Source: Rhodanobacter fulvus Jip2 | Lineage (GTDB): Bacteria; Pseudomonadota; Gammaproteobacteria; Xanthomonadales; Rhodanobacteraceae | Direction: 5' to 3' | DNA: 64,000 bases | NCBI RefSeq assembly: GCF_000264315.1 | Contig: NZ_AJXU01000065.1 | Coordinates: 1-64,000 of the forward strand | Part shown: positions 53,905 through 61,511 of the stretch, piece after piece | Layout: every line of letters begins with the position of its first letter | How positions within the stretch are numbered: the stretch's first letter is position 1 | Made by a program: the position numbers and the translations under genes | The notes under the pieces: model-generated | What the model was told of the DNA's origin: nothing | Seen by the model: only the letters and a program-made list of their open reading frames with translations | Databases searched by the model: none

Positions 53905-54156
53905 TGCATGCCCTTCACTGCCCTCGACGAATTGAACCGGTACCGCGTCTGCCGGAACGCGATGAACTGCATTGGCACCATCGTGGTCCGCACCGCCACC
54001 GTTCGCAATGCCGATCTCCGGATTGTAGCCGCCGCCCCGCATGGCGACCGTGAATGGACAACGGCGCGGGACGGAGGTTTCCGTACACATTGTCGCAGCG
54101 GCATCCGGCGGGCATGGATAAAAGGCCGCTCTCGATCATGCGTGGTGATGCCGGCG
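53905..54156. other. Non-coding upstream region of nsrR
   Basis: First part of the 695-bp nsrR-ncgA intergenic region. Frames running through it (for example an extension of nsrR to 54090) lack a coding look and an RBS. It should contain the nsrR promoter, but I cannot place it with confidence. Confidence 0.5.
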
Positions 54157-54170
54157 CTGACATCGATCAA
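54157..54170 (+). promoter_or_regulatory. Candidate Fnr/Anr/Dnr box
   Basis: CTGAC-ATCG-ATCAA differs at one position from the TTGAC/T-N4-ATCAA pattern bound by Anr/Dnr-type activators. Its centre lies about 70 bp upstream of the predicted ncgA transcription start, a class I activator position. This would fit activation in low oxygen or by NO. Suggestive only. Confidence 0.45.
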
Positions 54171-54198
54171 TGCAACCGCTGTTTTCCGCCTTTTTTCC

Positions 54199-54253
54199 TT
54201 GCCAACAAAGGCGCATGCACATAAGATGTATTACACATACATCTTATGTGCAT
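54199..54253 (+). promoter_or_regulatory. ncgA promoter overlapped by NsrR operator
   Basis: TTGCCA (-35, 54199-54204), 17-bp spacer, TAAGAT (-10, 54222-54227). The -10 lies inside a perfect 17-bp-arm inverted repeat: ATGCACATAAGATGTAT (54215-54231), spacer TACAC, and its reverse complement (54237-54253). Its core AAGATGTAT..ATACATCTT fits the known NsrR pattern AAGATGYATTT..AAATRCATCTT. Repressor binding would occlude RNA polymerase; NO would relieve it. Confidence 0.82.
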
Positions 54254-54599
54254 GATGTCGCAGCCAGGCCCGAAGACCCGTGATGACAGCCTCTCCACCG
54301 CCGTACCGAATGCCCGTGAAAAAGCAGGGTTGCCGGACTGCGGGCATGCCGCGCCCGGTGATCACGTCGCACTCTCCCGCGCACCCTGAAATCCTGAATC
54401 CATCCTTGCGCCTGCAAGGCCATTCATGGAAACGGGACCTCGGTACCAGCGAGCTTTCCGGCTAGCCGGCATCGCATCGCGATGACCAAGTCATCGCAAG
54501 GGAAATAACGCAACTACCTCTGCACGCATGGGCGCATTTCGTCCTTGCGGAGGAAGCCTGCGCCAAAAATTCTTCCACCGCCCGAAAGGAAACCACCAC
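54254..54599 (+). other. Long untranslated leader of ncgABC-nirK
   Basis: About 345 bp between operator and ncgA start, unusually long for this compact genome. Contains a short inverted element (GCATCGCATCGCGATG) and stretches that may fold, but no ORF with an RBS and no riboswitch class that I recognise. Confidence 0.45.
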
Positions 54600-55619
54600 G
54601 TGAAATGCCTGATCGTCGCAATGGCCATGATGGCTCTTGCCATTACCGACTCAGCGGTTGCCGCAAGTCGAAGTTTCGAGATGAATATCCAGGACACGGA
54701 AATCACCCTGGTCAATAACCAGAAGTACCACACGTTCGCATTCAACGGACAGGTGCCGGCACCGCTTATCTATGCCGACGAAGGCGACGACATAACCGTT
54801 GTCGTGAACAACCTGACCGCAATGAATCACACCATCCACTGGCATGGCCTTTTCCAGAAAAACAACTGGAAGATGGATGGTGTACCGGGCGTGACGCAGG
54901 AGGCGATCAAGCCGGGTGAAAGCTTCACCTATCACTTCAAGGCCGAGCCGGCCGGGACGCTCTGGTACCACTGCCACGTCAACACCAACGAGCACGTGGA
55001 CCTGCGCGGCATGTGGGGTCCGTTGATCATTCGACCGAAACACCCGACGGCCCTGGAAAAGACCGTCACCAAGGACTTCATCCTGATGTTGTCCGAGTGG
55101 GACTCCAAATGGGCCGATAAACCCGGTTCCGGCGGCCTCCCCACCGACCAGCCCGATTATTTCACCATCAACGGGAAATCGTACCCGGAAGTGCAGCCGA
55201 TTCGCATCAAGGAAGGCGACGTGGTGCGTATCCGCCTGATCGGCACCGGTGACAAGGTGCACAGCATCCACATCCACGGCCACGATTTCCTGATCGCATT
55301 CAAGGATGGCCAGCCGCTGAAAAGCCCGATCGTGGCGGACACCGTGCTTATCGGCCCGGGAGAACGCTACGACCTGATTTTCAAGGCGGACAACCCGGGT
55401 CGCTGGATGGTCCACGACCATATCGAAAGCCACACGGTCAACGGCAACCAGCCGATGGGCGGAATCATGACCGTCATCGAGTACGAGGGTATTCCCAACG
55501 ACCCCTGGTATGAGCTCGGCGACCACAAGTTTGTGCCGAACTTCTATTACGAAGAATCACTGAAGAAAGGTCCCGGCTTCTACAACGCCGACGTATTCCA
55601 CGGCAAGGTCATCGAGTAA
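54600..55619 (+). CDS. ncgA: Two-domain multicopper oxidase NcgA
   Basis: 339 residues from GTG 54600 (AAGGA 9 nt upstream). Signal peptide ending SAVAA. Domain 1: H80-x-H82 (HWHG) and HCHVNTNEHVDLRGMWG with Cys125, H132 and M138 as the type 1 copper site. Domain 2: HSIHIHGHDF (about 221-230) and HDHIESH, where HDH replaces HCH, so this domain has no type 1 site. That is the type C two-domain oxidase pattern described from Nitrosomonas europaea. First gene of ncgABC-nirK; required there for nitrite/NO tolerance. Confidence 0.88.
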   Translation: MKCLIVAMAMMALAITDSAVAASRSFEMNIQDTEITLVNNQKYHTFAFNGQVPAPLIYADEGDDITVVVNNLTAMNHTIHWHGLFQKNNWKMDGVPGVTQEAIKPGESFTYHFKAEPAGTLWYHCHVNTNEHVDLRGMWGPLIIRPKHPTALEKTVTKDFILMLSEWDSKWADKPGSGGLPTDQPDYFTINGKSYPEVQPIRIKEGDVVRIRLIGTGDKVHSIHIHGHDFLIAFKDGQPLKSPIVADTVLIGPGERYDLIFKADNPGRWMVHDHIESHTVNGNQPMGGIMTVIEYEGIPNDPWYELGDHKFVPNFYYEESLKKGPGFYNADVFHGKVIE

Positions 55620-55637
55620 CCAGGGAGGTTGAATCAC

Positions 55638-56336
55638 ATGCGATCACTATCAGTTGTTTTTCTTGCGTTGCTGGCTGGCCTCGGCATGGCGGATACCGCC
55701 ATGGCAGCGGGCGGAGCGGATGTTCTTCAGCAGCAATGTTCATCGTGTCATGCACTGACCAAACCGGCGGACGCCAGCCTCGACCGGCTATGGGAGCGCA
55801 AGGGTCCTGACCTCTATTACGCGGGCGTGAAGTTCAATCGCGAGTGGCTGGAGGCATGGCTGCAGAACCCGACCACCATCCGGCCCGGTGGCGTCATGTA
55901 TGCCAAGGCGATCAAGGCCTCGGCGGACAAGACCGCCGACACCATCGACACCGGCAAGCTCACGCCGCACGTGAAGCTCGGCAAGGCCGATTCGGCCGCG
56001 GCGGCCGACGCGCTGATGAAGCTCGGTGCCGATCTGAACCTGGTGCAGAAGGGTGCGTTCAAGAACGGATCACCCGGCCCGATGGCCAAGATGCTGTTTT
56101 CCAAGCTGCGCGGCTGTTCGTCCTGCCATAGCGCAAAGGGCGGCGACGGTGGCCGCTCCGGGCCGGAGCTCGGCGACGCCGGCAGCCGGCTGCAGCCGGA
56201 TTTCATGGTGGCCTACATCAACAACCCGCAGAAGTTCGATCCGCACATCTGGATGCCGACGCTCGGCCTGACCGATGCCGACGTACAGAAGTTGACGGGA
56301 TACCTGTTGACCCTGAAGCACACGGAGGCCCAATGA
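55638..56336 (+). CDS. ncgB: Dihaem cytochrome c NcgB
   Basis: 232 residues from ATG 55638 (GGAGG upstream). Signal peptide ending near TAMAA. Haem motifs C34-S-S-C37-H38 and C160-S-S-C163-H164, one in each half, with Met-containing segments (GGVMYAK, WMPTL) able to provide sixth ligands. Periplasmic electron carrier, probably passing electrons between NcgA/NcgC, the respiratory chain and NirK. Overlaps ncgC by 4 nt. Confidence 0.88.
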   Translation: MRSLSVVFLALLAGLGMADTAMAAGGADVLQQQCSSCHALTKPADASLDRLWERKGPDLYYAGVKFNREWLEAWLQNPTTIRPGGVMYAKAIKASADKTADTIDTGKLTPHVKLGKADSAAAADALMKLGADLNLVQKGAFKNGSPGPMAKMLFSKLRGCSSCHSAKGGDGGRSGPELGDAGSRLQPDFMVAYINNPQKFDPHIWMPTLGLTDADVQKLTGYLLTLKHTEAQ

Positions 56337-56704
56337 ACATTCGCATGCTATGCCTCACCGGCGTCCTGTCGCTGGCCGGCCTGTCCACCTTCCCGGCATA
56401 CGCCGACGATGCCACGACCCGCAGCGCCAGGGTCTACGACACCTACTGCGCGCAATGCCACGGCGCCAATCGCGACGGCAACGGCATCAACAGCACGGCC
56501 ATGGCGGTCAAGCCGCGCGACCACACCGACACCAAGGGCATGGGCGACACGCCCGATGAGGAGCTGCGCAAAGCCATCAAGAGCGGCGGCGGCGCCGTGA
56601 ACAAGTCGGTCTTGATGCCGCGCTGGGACGGTGTGCTCAGCGACGCGGAAATCGACGGCCTGGTCAGCTACCTGCGCGTCGTCAGCAAGAGTGGCAGCAA
56701 GTGA
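56333..56704 (+). CDS. ncgC: Monohaem cytochrome c NcgC
   Basis: 123 residues. Signal peptide MNIRMLCLTGVLSLAGLSTFPAYA. Class I cytochrome: C39-A-Q-C42-H43 and probable Met ligand in KSVLMPRW, with the usual C-terminal helix (SDAEIDGLVSYLRVV). Likely the direct electron donor to NirK (inference from order and known clusters). Overlaps ncgB by 4 nt and is followed by nirK. Confidence 0.88.
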   Translation: MNIRMLCLTGVLSLAGLSTFPAYADDATTRSARVYDTYCAQCHGANRDGNGINSTAMAVKPRDHTDTKGMGDTPDEELRKAIKSGGGAVNKSVLMPRWDGVLSDAEIDGLVSYLRVVSKSGSK

Positions 56705-56736
56705 ACTCACCCAGCAATGCAGCAAAAGGCTACCCC

Positions 56737-57657
56737 ATGAAACTGAAGCATCTCAGCTACGCCCTCACCCTCGCCCTGGTTGCCGCCGGCAGCCTGCAGG
56801 CCAAGACGGTCGACATCACCCTGACCGCCAAAGAGGTGAGCCTGCCCATCGACAACAAGGGCACGATGGCCACCACGTGGACGTTCGACGGGCAAGTTCC
56901 CGGGCCGCTGGTACGGGTCACCGAAGGCGATACCGTCAACGTCACCCTGATCAACGACAAGGCCAACCACAACTCGCACTCGATCGACATGCATGCGTCG
57001 CAGGAAGACGTATTGACCGACTTCGAGCCGGTCAGCCCCGGCTCGGTCGGCAAGTACACCTTCGTGGCCAAGCACCCGGGGGTGTTCTTCTATCACTGCG
57101 GTGCCGACCCGATGATCCAGCACGTGGCGCGCGGCATGTACGGCGCCATCCTGGTCGAGCCGAAGGACAGCACGATGCCGAAGGCCGATCGCGAGTACGT
57201 GCTGGTGCAGTCCGAGCAGTACCCCAACCCGGAAAACGTGCCGGAGATGATGGCCAACAAGTGGAGCCATGTCGTCTTCAACGGCATCCCGTTCCGCTAC
57301 GACCCGGTGCACGACGAGGCGGCCAGCAAGATGCTGCAGGCCAAGCCGGGCGAACTGGTGCGCATCTACTTCGTGAATGCGGGGCCGAACGAGTTCTCGT
57401 CGTTCCACCCGATCGCCGGCATCTGGGAGTCGGTCTACCCCAGCGGCAACCCGAAGAACGTGCTGCATGGCATGCAGTCGTACGTGGTCGGACCTGGCGA
57501 CGCGGCAACCTTCGATATCCGGTCACCGAAGGAAGGCGCCAACGCGATCGTCTCCCACTCGTTGCGCCAGGCACTGACGGGTGCGATCGCCGTGTTGCAG
57601 TTCACCAATGATGCCGACCCGGCCATGGGCCACGGCGACAACATCATCGTGCGCTGA
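56737..57657 (+). CDS. nirK: Copper-containing nitrite reductase NirK
   Basis: Periplasmic NO-forming nitrite reductase, 306 residues from ATG 56737 (AAAGG upstream; the GTG at 56701 gives a poorer signal). Signal peptide ends at LQA. Type 1 copper: H81, C121, H129, M134. Type 2 copper: H86, H120, H274 (IVSHSL). Catalytic D84 (HSIDMH) and H224 (SSFHPIAG), equivalent to Asp98/His255 of the Alcaligenes enzyme. All ligands are present, so it should be active. The HPIAGIW form resembles AniA-type rather than Alcaligenes-type enzymes. Confidence 0.94.
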   Translation: MKLKHLSYALTLALVAAGSLQAKTVDITLTAKEVSLPIDNKGTMATTWTFDGQVPGPLVRVTEGDTVNVTLINDKANHNSHSIDMHASQEDVLTDFEPVSPGSVGKYTFVAKHPGVFFYHCGADPMIQHVARGMYGAILVEPKDSTMPKADREYVLVQSEQYPNPENVPEMMANKWSHVVFNGIPFRYDPVHDEAASKMLQAKPGELVRIYFVNAGPNEFSSFHPIAGIWESVYPSGNPKNVLHGMQSYVVGPGDAATFDIRSPKEGANAIVSHSLRQALTGAIAVLQFTNDADPAMGHGDNIIVR

Positions 57658-57670
57658 GGCGATGGCTGGT

Positions 57671-57697
57671 CCGGAGGCCGGCACCGCCGGCCTCCGG
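57671..57697 (+). terminator. Hairpin after nirK
   Basis: Perfect 12-bp stem CCGGAGGCCGGC / GCCGGCCTCCGG with ACC loop, 13 bp after the nirK stop; poor T-tract (GCTACCTTCGTT). May end the ncg operon or only partly separate it from ccmF, 168 bp further on. Confidence 0.6.
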
Positions 57698-57865
57698 GCT
57701 ACCTTCGTTGCCCACGCGGACGACGGACGACAACACCGCGTTGCCACGCTGCACAACACACCCCTTCTTTCTTGTCGTGGCCCGGCCACGGCGATGCATC
57801 CATCCCATGGCCCAGGCCCACGCCCGGAAACAACGCCGCAACGCCGCCGAACCGGATACCTTCCG

Positions 57866-59839
57866 ATGATGCCCGAACTGGGTCAATTCAGCCTGATTCT
57901 TGCCTTGCTGCTTGCCGCCGTGCAGGGCGTCGTACCGATCGTCGGCGCCTGGCGCGGCAGTCCGTCGTTGATGGCGGTGGCGCGGCCGGCGGCCGCGGGA
58001 CAGGCGGTTTTTGTCGCCGCGGCTTTTTTCATCCTCACCTACGGCTTTCTCACGTTCGATTTCTCGATTACCTACGTGGCCGACAACTCCAACCTCGCCC
58101 TGCCGTGGTATTACCGCGTTGCCGCGGTGTGGGGCGCGCACGAGGGATCGTTGCTGCTGTGGATCCTGATCCTCAACCTGTGGACGGTGGCGCTGGCCAT
58201 CTTCAGTCGGCAACTGCCACCGGCGTTCGCCGCGCGCGTGCTGGGTGTGCTCGGCCTGGTGGCGGTCGGTTTCCTTGCCTTCATCGTGTTCACCTCCAAC
58301 CCGTTCGCGCGGCTGCTGCCGATGCCGGGCAACGGCGCGGATCTGAACCCGGTGTTGCAGGACCCCGGCATGACCTTGCATCCGCCGGTGCTGTACATGG
58401 GCTATGTCGGTTTTTCGGTGGCCTTCGCATTCTCGATCGCCGCCCTGCTCGGCGGTGAGCTGGAACAGGCCTGGGTGCGCTGGGCGCGGCCGTGGACGAA
58501 TGCGGCGTGGGGCTTTCTCACCGGCGGCATCGTGGCCGGCAGCTGGTGGGCGTATGCGGAGCTGGGCTGGGGCGGCTGGTGGTTCTGGGACCCGGTGGAA
58601 AACGCCAGCTTCATGCCGTGGTTGATCGGCGTGGCACTGATCCATGCCCAGGCGATCACCGAGAAACGCGGCTCGTTTCGCGCCTGGACGATTCTGCTGT
58701 CGATCTTCGCGTTCTCGCTGAGCCTGCTGGGCACCTTCCTGGTGCGCTCGGGTGTGCTGACCTCGGTGCATGCGTTCGCCTCCGATCCGCGCCGCGGCGT
58801 GTTCATCCTGATCTTCCTGGGGATCGTGGTGGGCGGCTCGTTGCTGCTCTACGCGGTGCGCTCGCCGAAAATGATCGGCCAGGGGAAGCCTTTCGCGGTG
58901 GTGTCGCGCGAGACCGCCATCCTGGTTGCCAACCTGATGTTTGCCAGTGCGGCGGGGATGGTGTTGCTGGGCACGCTGTTTCCGTTGCTCAGCGACGCGC
59001 TGCAACTGGGCAAGGTGTCGGTGGGCGCGCCGTATTTCGGTTTCCTGTTCCCACTGCTGATGCTGCCGGTGGTGTTGCTGTTGCCGTTCGGGCCGCACCT
59101 GCATTGGGGCCGCGGTGACAAGGGCGCGCTCGCGCGCGTCGCCGGCCGCGCCGCGATCGGCGCGGTCAGCTGCGCGCTGGTCATGTGGGTGCTGGTGGAC
59201 GGGCAGCTGAAGGCGATCGCCGGCGTGGCCGCGGCCGTCTGGATCGGCACCGGCACCGTGCTGTTCGCGCTGAAGCGCTGCCGCGCGGTGCCGCGCGGCA
59301 GCCACTACCCGGCCGAAATGGCCGGCATGCTGCTGGCGCATCTGGGCGTGGGCGTGTTCCTGATCGGCGTGCTGCTGTCCGAACCGCTGGGCATCACGCG
59401 CGACGTGCGCATGGCGCCCGGGGAGACGCAGACGATCGGCAGCTACACCTTCCGCTTCGATGGCGTGCACGGCGTCGATGGCCCGAACTGGCACGCCGAA
59501 CAGGGTGCGGTCACGATCCTCGAGGGCAGCGACGTCGTGACCGTGATGCACCCGCAAAAGCGGGTCTACGCGCGCGGTCAGGTGCAGACCGAGTCGGCCA
59601 TCAACGCGGGCTGGCGGGGCGATCTTTATGTCGCGCTGGGCGAACCGATGCCAGGCGGGGATGTCGCCGGCGCCTGGACGCTACGGCTGTACCAGAAACC
59701 GTTCATCCGCTGGATCTGGTTCGGCGGGCTGTTCATGATGCTGGGCGGCTTCGTGGCCGCCGCCGACCGCCGCCTGCGCCATCCACGCACCGTGGCGGCG
59801 GTCGTGACGACGCCGGCAGTTGGGGAGTCGCTCGCATGA
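57866..59839 (+). CDS. ccmF: Cytochrome c maturation protein CcmF
   Basis: 657 residues from ATG 57866. Polytopic inner-membrane haem lyase component that attaches haem to apocytochromes with CcmH. Contains the WWD motif WGGWWFWDPVENASFMPW, the conserved NPVLQDPGMTLHPPVLYMGYV block and a C-terminal periplasmic domain (MAPGETQTIGSYTFRF). Upstream in-frame codons to 57581 overlap nirK's 3' region and are not credible. Head of ccmF-G-H-I, each overlapping the next. Confidence 0.96.
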   Translation: MMPELGQFSLILALLLAAVQGVVPIVGAWRGSPSLMAVARPAAAGQAVFVAAAFFILTYGFLTFDFSITYVADNSNLALPWYYRVAAVWGAHEGSLLLWILILNLWTVALAIFSRQLPPAFAARVLGVLGLVAVGFLAFIVFTSNPFARLLPMPGNGADLNPVLQDPGMTLHPPVLYMGYVGFSVAFAFSIAALLGGELEQAWVRWARPWTNAAWGFLTGGIVAGSWWAYAELGWGGWWFWDPVENASFMPWLIGVALIHAQAITEKRGSFRAWTILLSIFAFSLSLLGTFLVRSGVLTSVHAFASDPRRGVFILIFLGIVVGGSLLLYAVRSPKMIGQGKPFAVVSRETAILVANLMFASAAGMVLLGTLFPLLSDALQLGKVSVGAPYFGFLFPLLMLPVVLLLPFGPHLHWGRGDKGALARVAGRAAIGAVSCALVMWVLVDGQLKAIAGVAAAVWIGTGTVLFALKRCRAVPRGSHYPAEMAGMLLAHLGVGVFLIGVLLSEPLGITRDVRMAPGETQTIGSYTFRFDGVHGVDGPNWHAEQGAVTILEGSDVVTVMHPQKRVYARGQVQTESAINAGWRGDLYVALGEPMPGGDVAGAWTLRLYQKPFIRWIWFGGLFMMLGGFVAAADRRLRHPRTVAAVVTTPAVGESLA

Positions 59840-60378
59840 TGCGCACGCTGCCGCTGCCGGGCTTCGCCCTGCTCACCGCGCTGTTCGGTTTTGGCATCCG
59901 GTGGAACAGCCATCACGACCCGCACGAGGTGCCTTCGCCGCTGATCGACAAGCCGGCGCCGGCGTTCGTGCTGCCCCGGCTGGACCACCCCGGCCAGAGC
60001 CTCGACAAGACCTCGATGCTGGGCCGCCCCTATCTCGTCAACGTGTTCGCCAGCTGGTGCATCGCTTGCGGCGAGGAGCATCCGGTGCTGATGACGGCGG
60101 GCCGCAAGCTCGGCATCCCGCTGATCGGCTACAACTACAAGGATGACCCGAGCGAAGCCAAGGCGTGGCTGGCGCGACATGGCAATCCGTACGACCAGGT
60201 CATCACCGACCGCAGTGGCCGTACCGCGATCGACTTTGGCGTGTATGGCGCGCCGGAGAGCTTCCTCGTCGATGCCGGCGGCGTGATCCGCTACAAGCAC
60301 ATCGGCCCGTTTACCGCCGAGCTGATCGCCACCGAACTCGCGCCGGCGATCGCCGCGTTGCGCAGGGAGGCGCCATGA
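59836..60378 (+). CDS. ccmG: Periplasmic thiol:disulfide oxidoreductase CcmG/DsbE
   Basis: 180 residues. N-terminal anchor, then a thioredoxin fold with W74-C75-I-A-C78 (FASWCIACGEEHP), GVYGAPESFLVD cis-Pro region and the DsbE GYNYKDDPSEAKAWL motif. Reduces the CxxCH cysteines of apocytochromes before haem attachment. Overlaps ccmF and ccmH by 4 nt. Confidence 0.94.
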   Translation: MMRTLPLPGFALLTALFGFGIRWNSHHDPHEVPSPLIDKPAPAFVLPRLDHPGQSLDKTSMLGRPYLVNVFASWCIACGEEHPVLMTAGRKLGIPLIGYNYKDDPSEAKAWLARHGNPYDQVITDRSGRTAIDFGVYGAPESFLVDAGGVIRYKHIGPFTAELIATELAPAIAALRREAP

Positions 60379-60803
60379 CGCGCCTGCTGTGGTGCCTGCT
60401 TGCCTTGTTCGCGGTCAGCGGCTGGGCCAGCGCCCAGGCGATCGATCCCCTGCCGTTCAAGAGCCGGGTCGAGGAGGTGCGTTTCCAGCACCTGACGAAA
60501 CAGCTGCGCTGCATGGTGTGCCAGAACGAGAGCCTTGCTGATTCCAATGCCGAGTTGGCGCGCGACCTGCGACACGCGGTGTTCGCACTGATGCAGGTGG
60601 GCAAGAGCGATGCGCAGATCAAGCACTACCTGACCGAGCGCTATTCCGACTTCGTGCTGTACGACCCACCCTTCCGACGCGGCACGTTGCTGCTCTGGCT
60701 GGGACCGATCCTGCTGCTGTTGCTGACCGCGGCCGCACTGATTGCCACGGATCGCGGCCGCATCCCATCCCGAACCCAGGCGCGACAGGAGGAACCATGG
60801 TGA
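60375..60803 (+). CDS. ccmH: Cytochrome c maturation protein CcmH (CcmL type)
   Basis: 142 residues. Signal peptide, then the LRCMVCQNESLADSNAELARDLR motif (C46, C49) and a C-terminal membrane helix (LLLWLGPILLLLLTAAALIA). It is the short form with the thiol domain only; the TPR part is encoded separately as ccmI. Helps reduce apocytochrome cysteines. Overlaps both neighbours. Confidence 0.94.
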   Translation: MTRLLWCLLALFAVSGWASAQAIDPLPFKSRVEEVRFQHLTKQLRCMVCQNESLADSNAELARDLRHAVFALMQVGKSDAQIKHYLTERYSDFVLYDPPFRRGTLLLWLGPILLLLLTAAALIATDRGRIPSRTQARQEEPW

Positions 60804-61468
60804 ACCTCGCTTTCATGGCCACGGCGGCCGTCATGGTGGTCGTCACGACGGCCGCCCTCGTTTTCCCGATGGTGCGAAAAAAGCGGGACGTCGGCGATTC
60901 GCATGGGACGCTCGGCTGGGTCGTGGCCATCGCCATCGTGCTCCCCACCGGCGCGCTGGGGCTGTACGCCATGCTCGGTACGCCCGCCGCGCTGGATCGA
61001 TCGGCCTACGCGGCTCCCAGCGACGTCGACAGCACGCTTGCACAGCTGCGCGCCGAGGCGCTGGAGCAACCCGATGCACTCCCGCCCTGGCTGCTGCTGG
61101 GTCGCGCCGCCGCCACCATGCAGCAACCGGATGTCGCGCTGGAGGCATTCGGTCACGCCCTGAAAATGGCGCCGGACGACCCTGACGTCATGGTGGCCTA
61201 TGCCGAAGCGATGGCAGCGAAAAATGTCGACCACCGGCTCGACAAGCCGACGCTGGCGTTGCTCGAACGCGCGGTAAGCCTCAACCCCCGGCACCAGCAC
61301 GGCCTGCTTCTGCTGGGCATCGCCGATTACCAGGATGAACGTTTTGCCGAGGCGGCGACGCGCTGGAAGCAGCTGCTGGCGGTGCTTCCGGCGGACTCCA
61401 GCATTGCCGACGCCATTGCAACCCAGATTGCCGACGCCGAGTCGCGCATGGCCGGCGCCCGGCCATGA
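60797..61468 (+). CDS. ccmI: TPR-containing cytochrome c maturation protein CcmI
   Basis: 223 residues, strong RBS (AGGAGG) before ATG 60797. Two membrane helices (FMATAAVMVVVTTAALVFP and LGWVVAIAIVLPTGALGLY) followed by TPR units (PWLLLGRAAATMQQPDVALEAFGHALKMAPDD; LLLLGIADYQDERFAEAATRWKQLL). Acts as apocytochrome chaperone. Shorter than most CcmI proteins. Last gene of the cluster; ccmABCDE are not in the window. Confidence 0.87.
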   Translation: MVNLAFMATAAVMVVVTTAALVFPMVRKKRDVGDSHGTLGWVVAIAIVLPTGALGLYAMLGTPAALDRSAYAAPSDVDSTLAQLRAEALEQPDALPPWLLLGRAAATMQQPDVALEAFGHALKMAPDDPDVMVAYAEAMAAKNVDHRLDKPTLALLERAVSLNPRHQHGLLLLGIADYQDERFAEAATRWKQLLAVLPADSSIADAIATQIADAESRMAGARP

Positions 61469-61511
61469 ACGCGGTGCCGCCCGCAGGTTTACGAATCCCC
61501 AATCCCGGCCC

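Noticed and set aside
57644-59557. 637-codon minus-strand ORF opposite ccmF
   Set aside because: His/Gln/Arg-rich shadow of ccmF, which carries the WWD motif on the plus strand.
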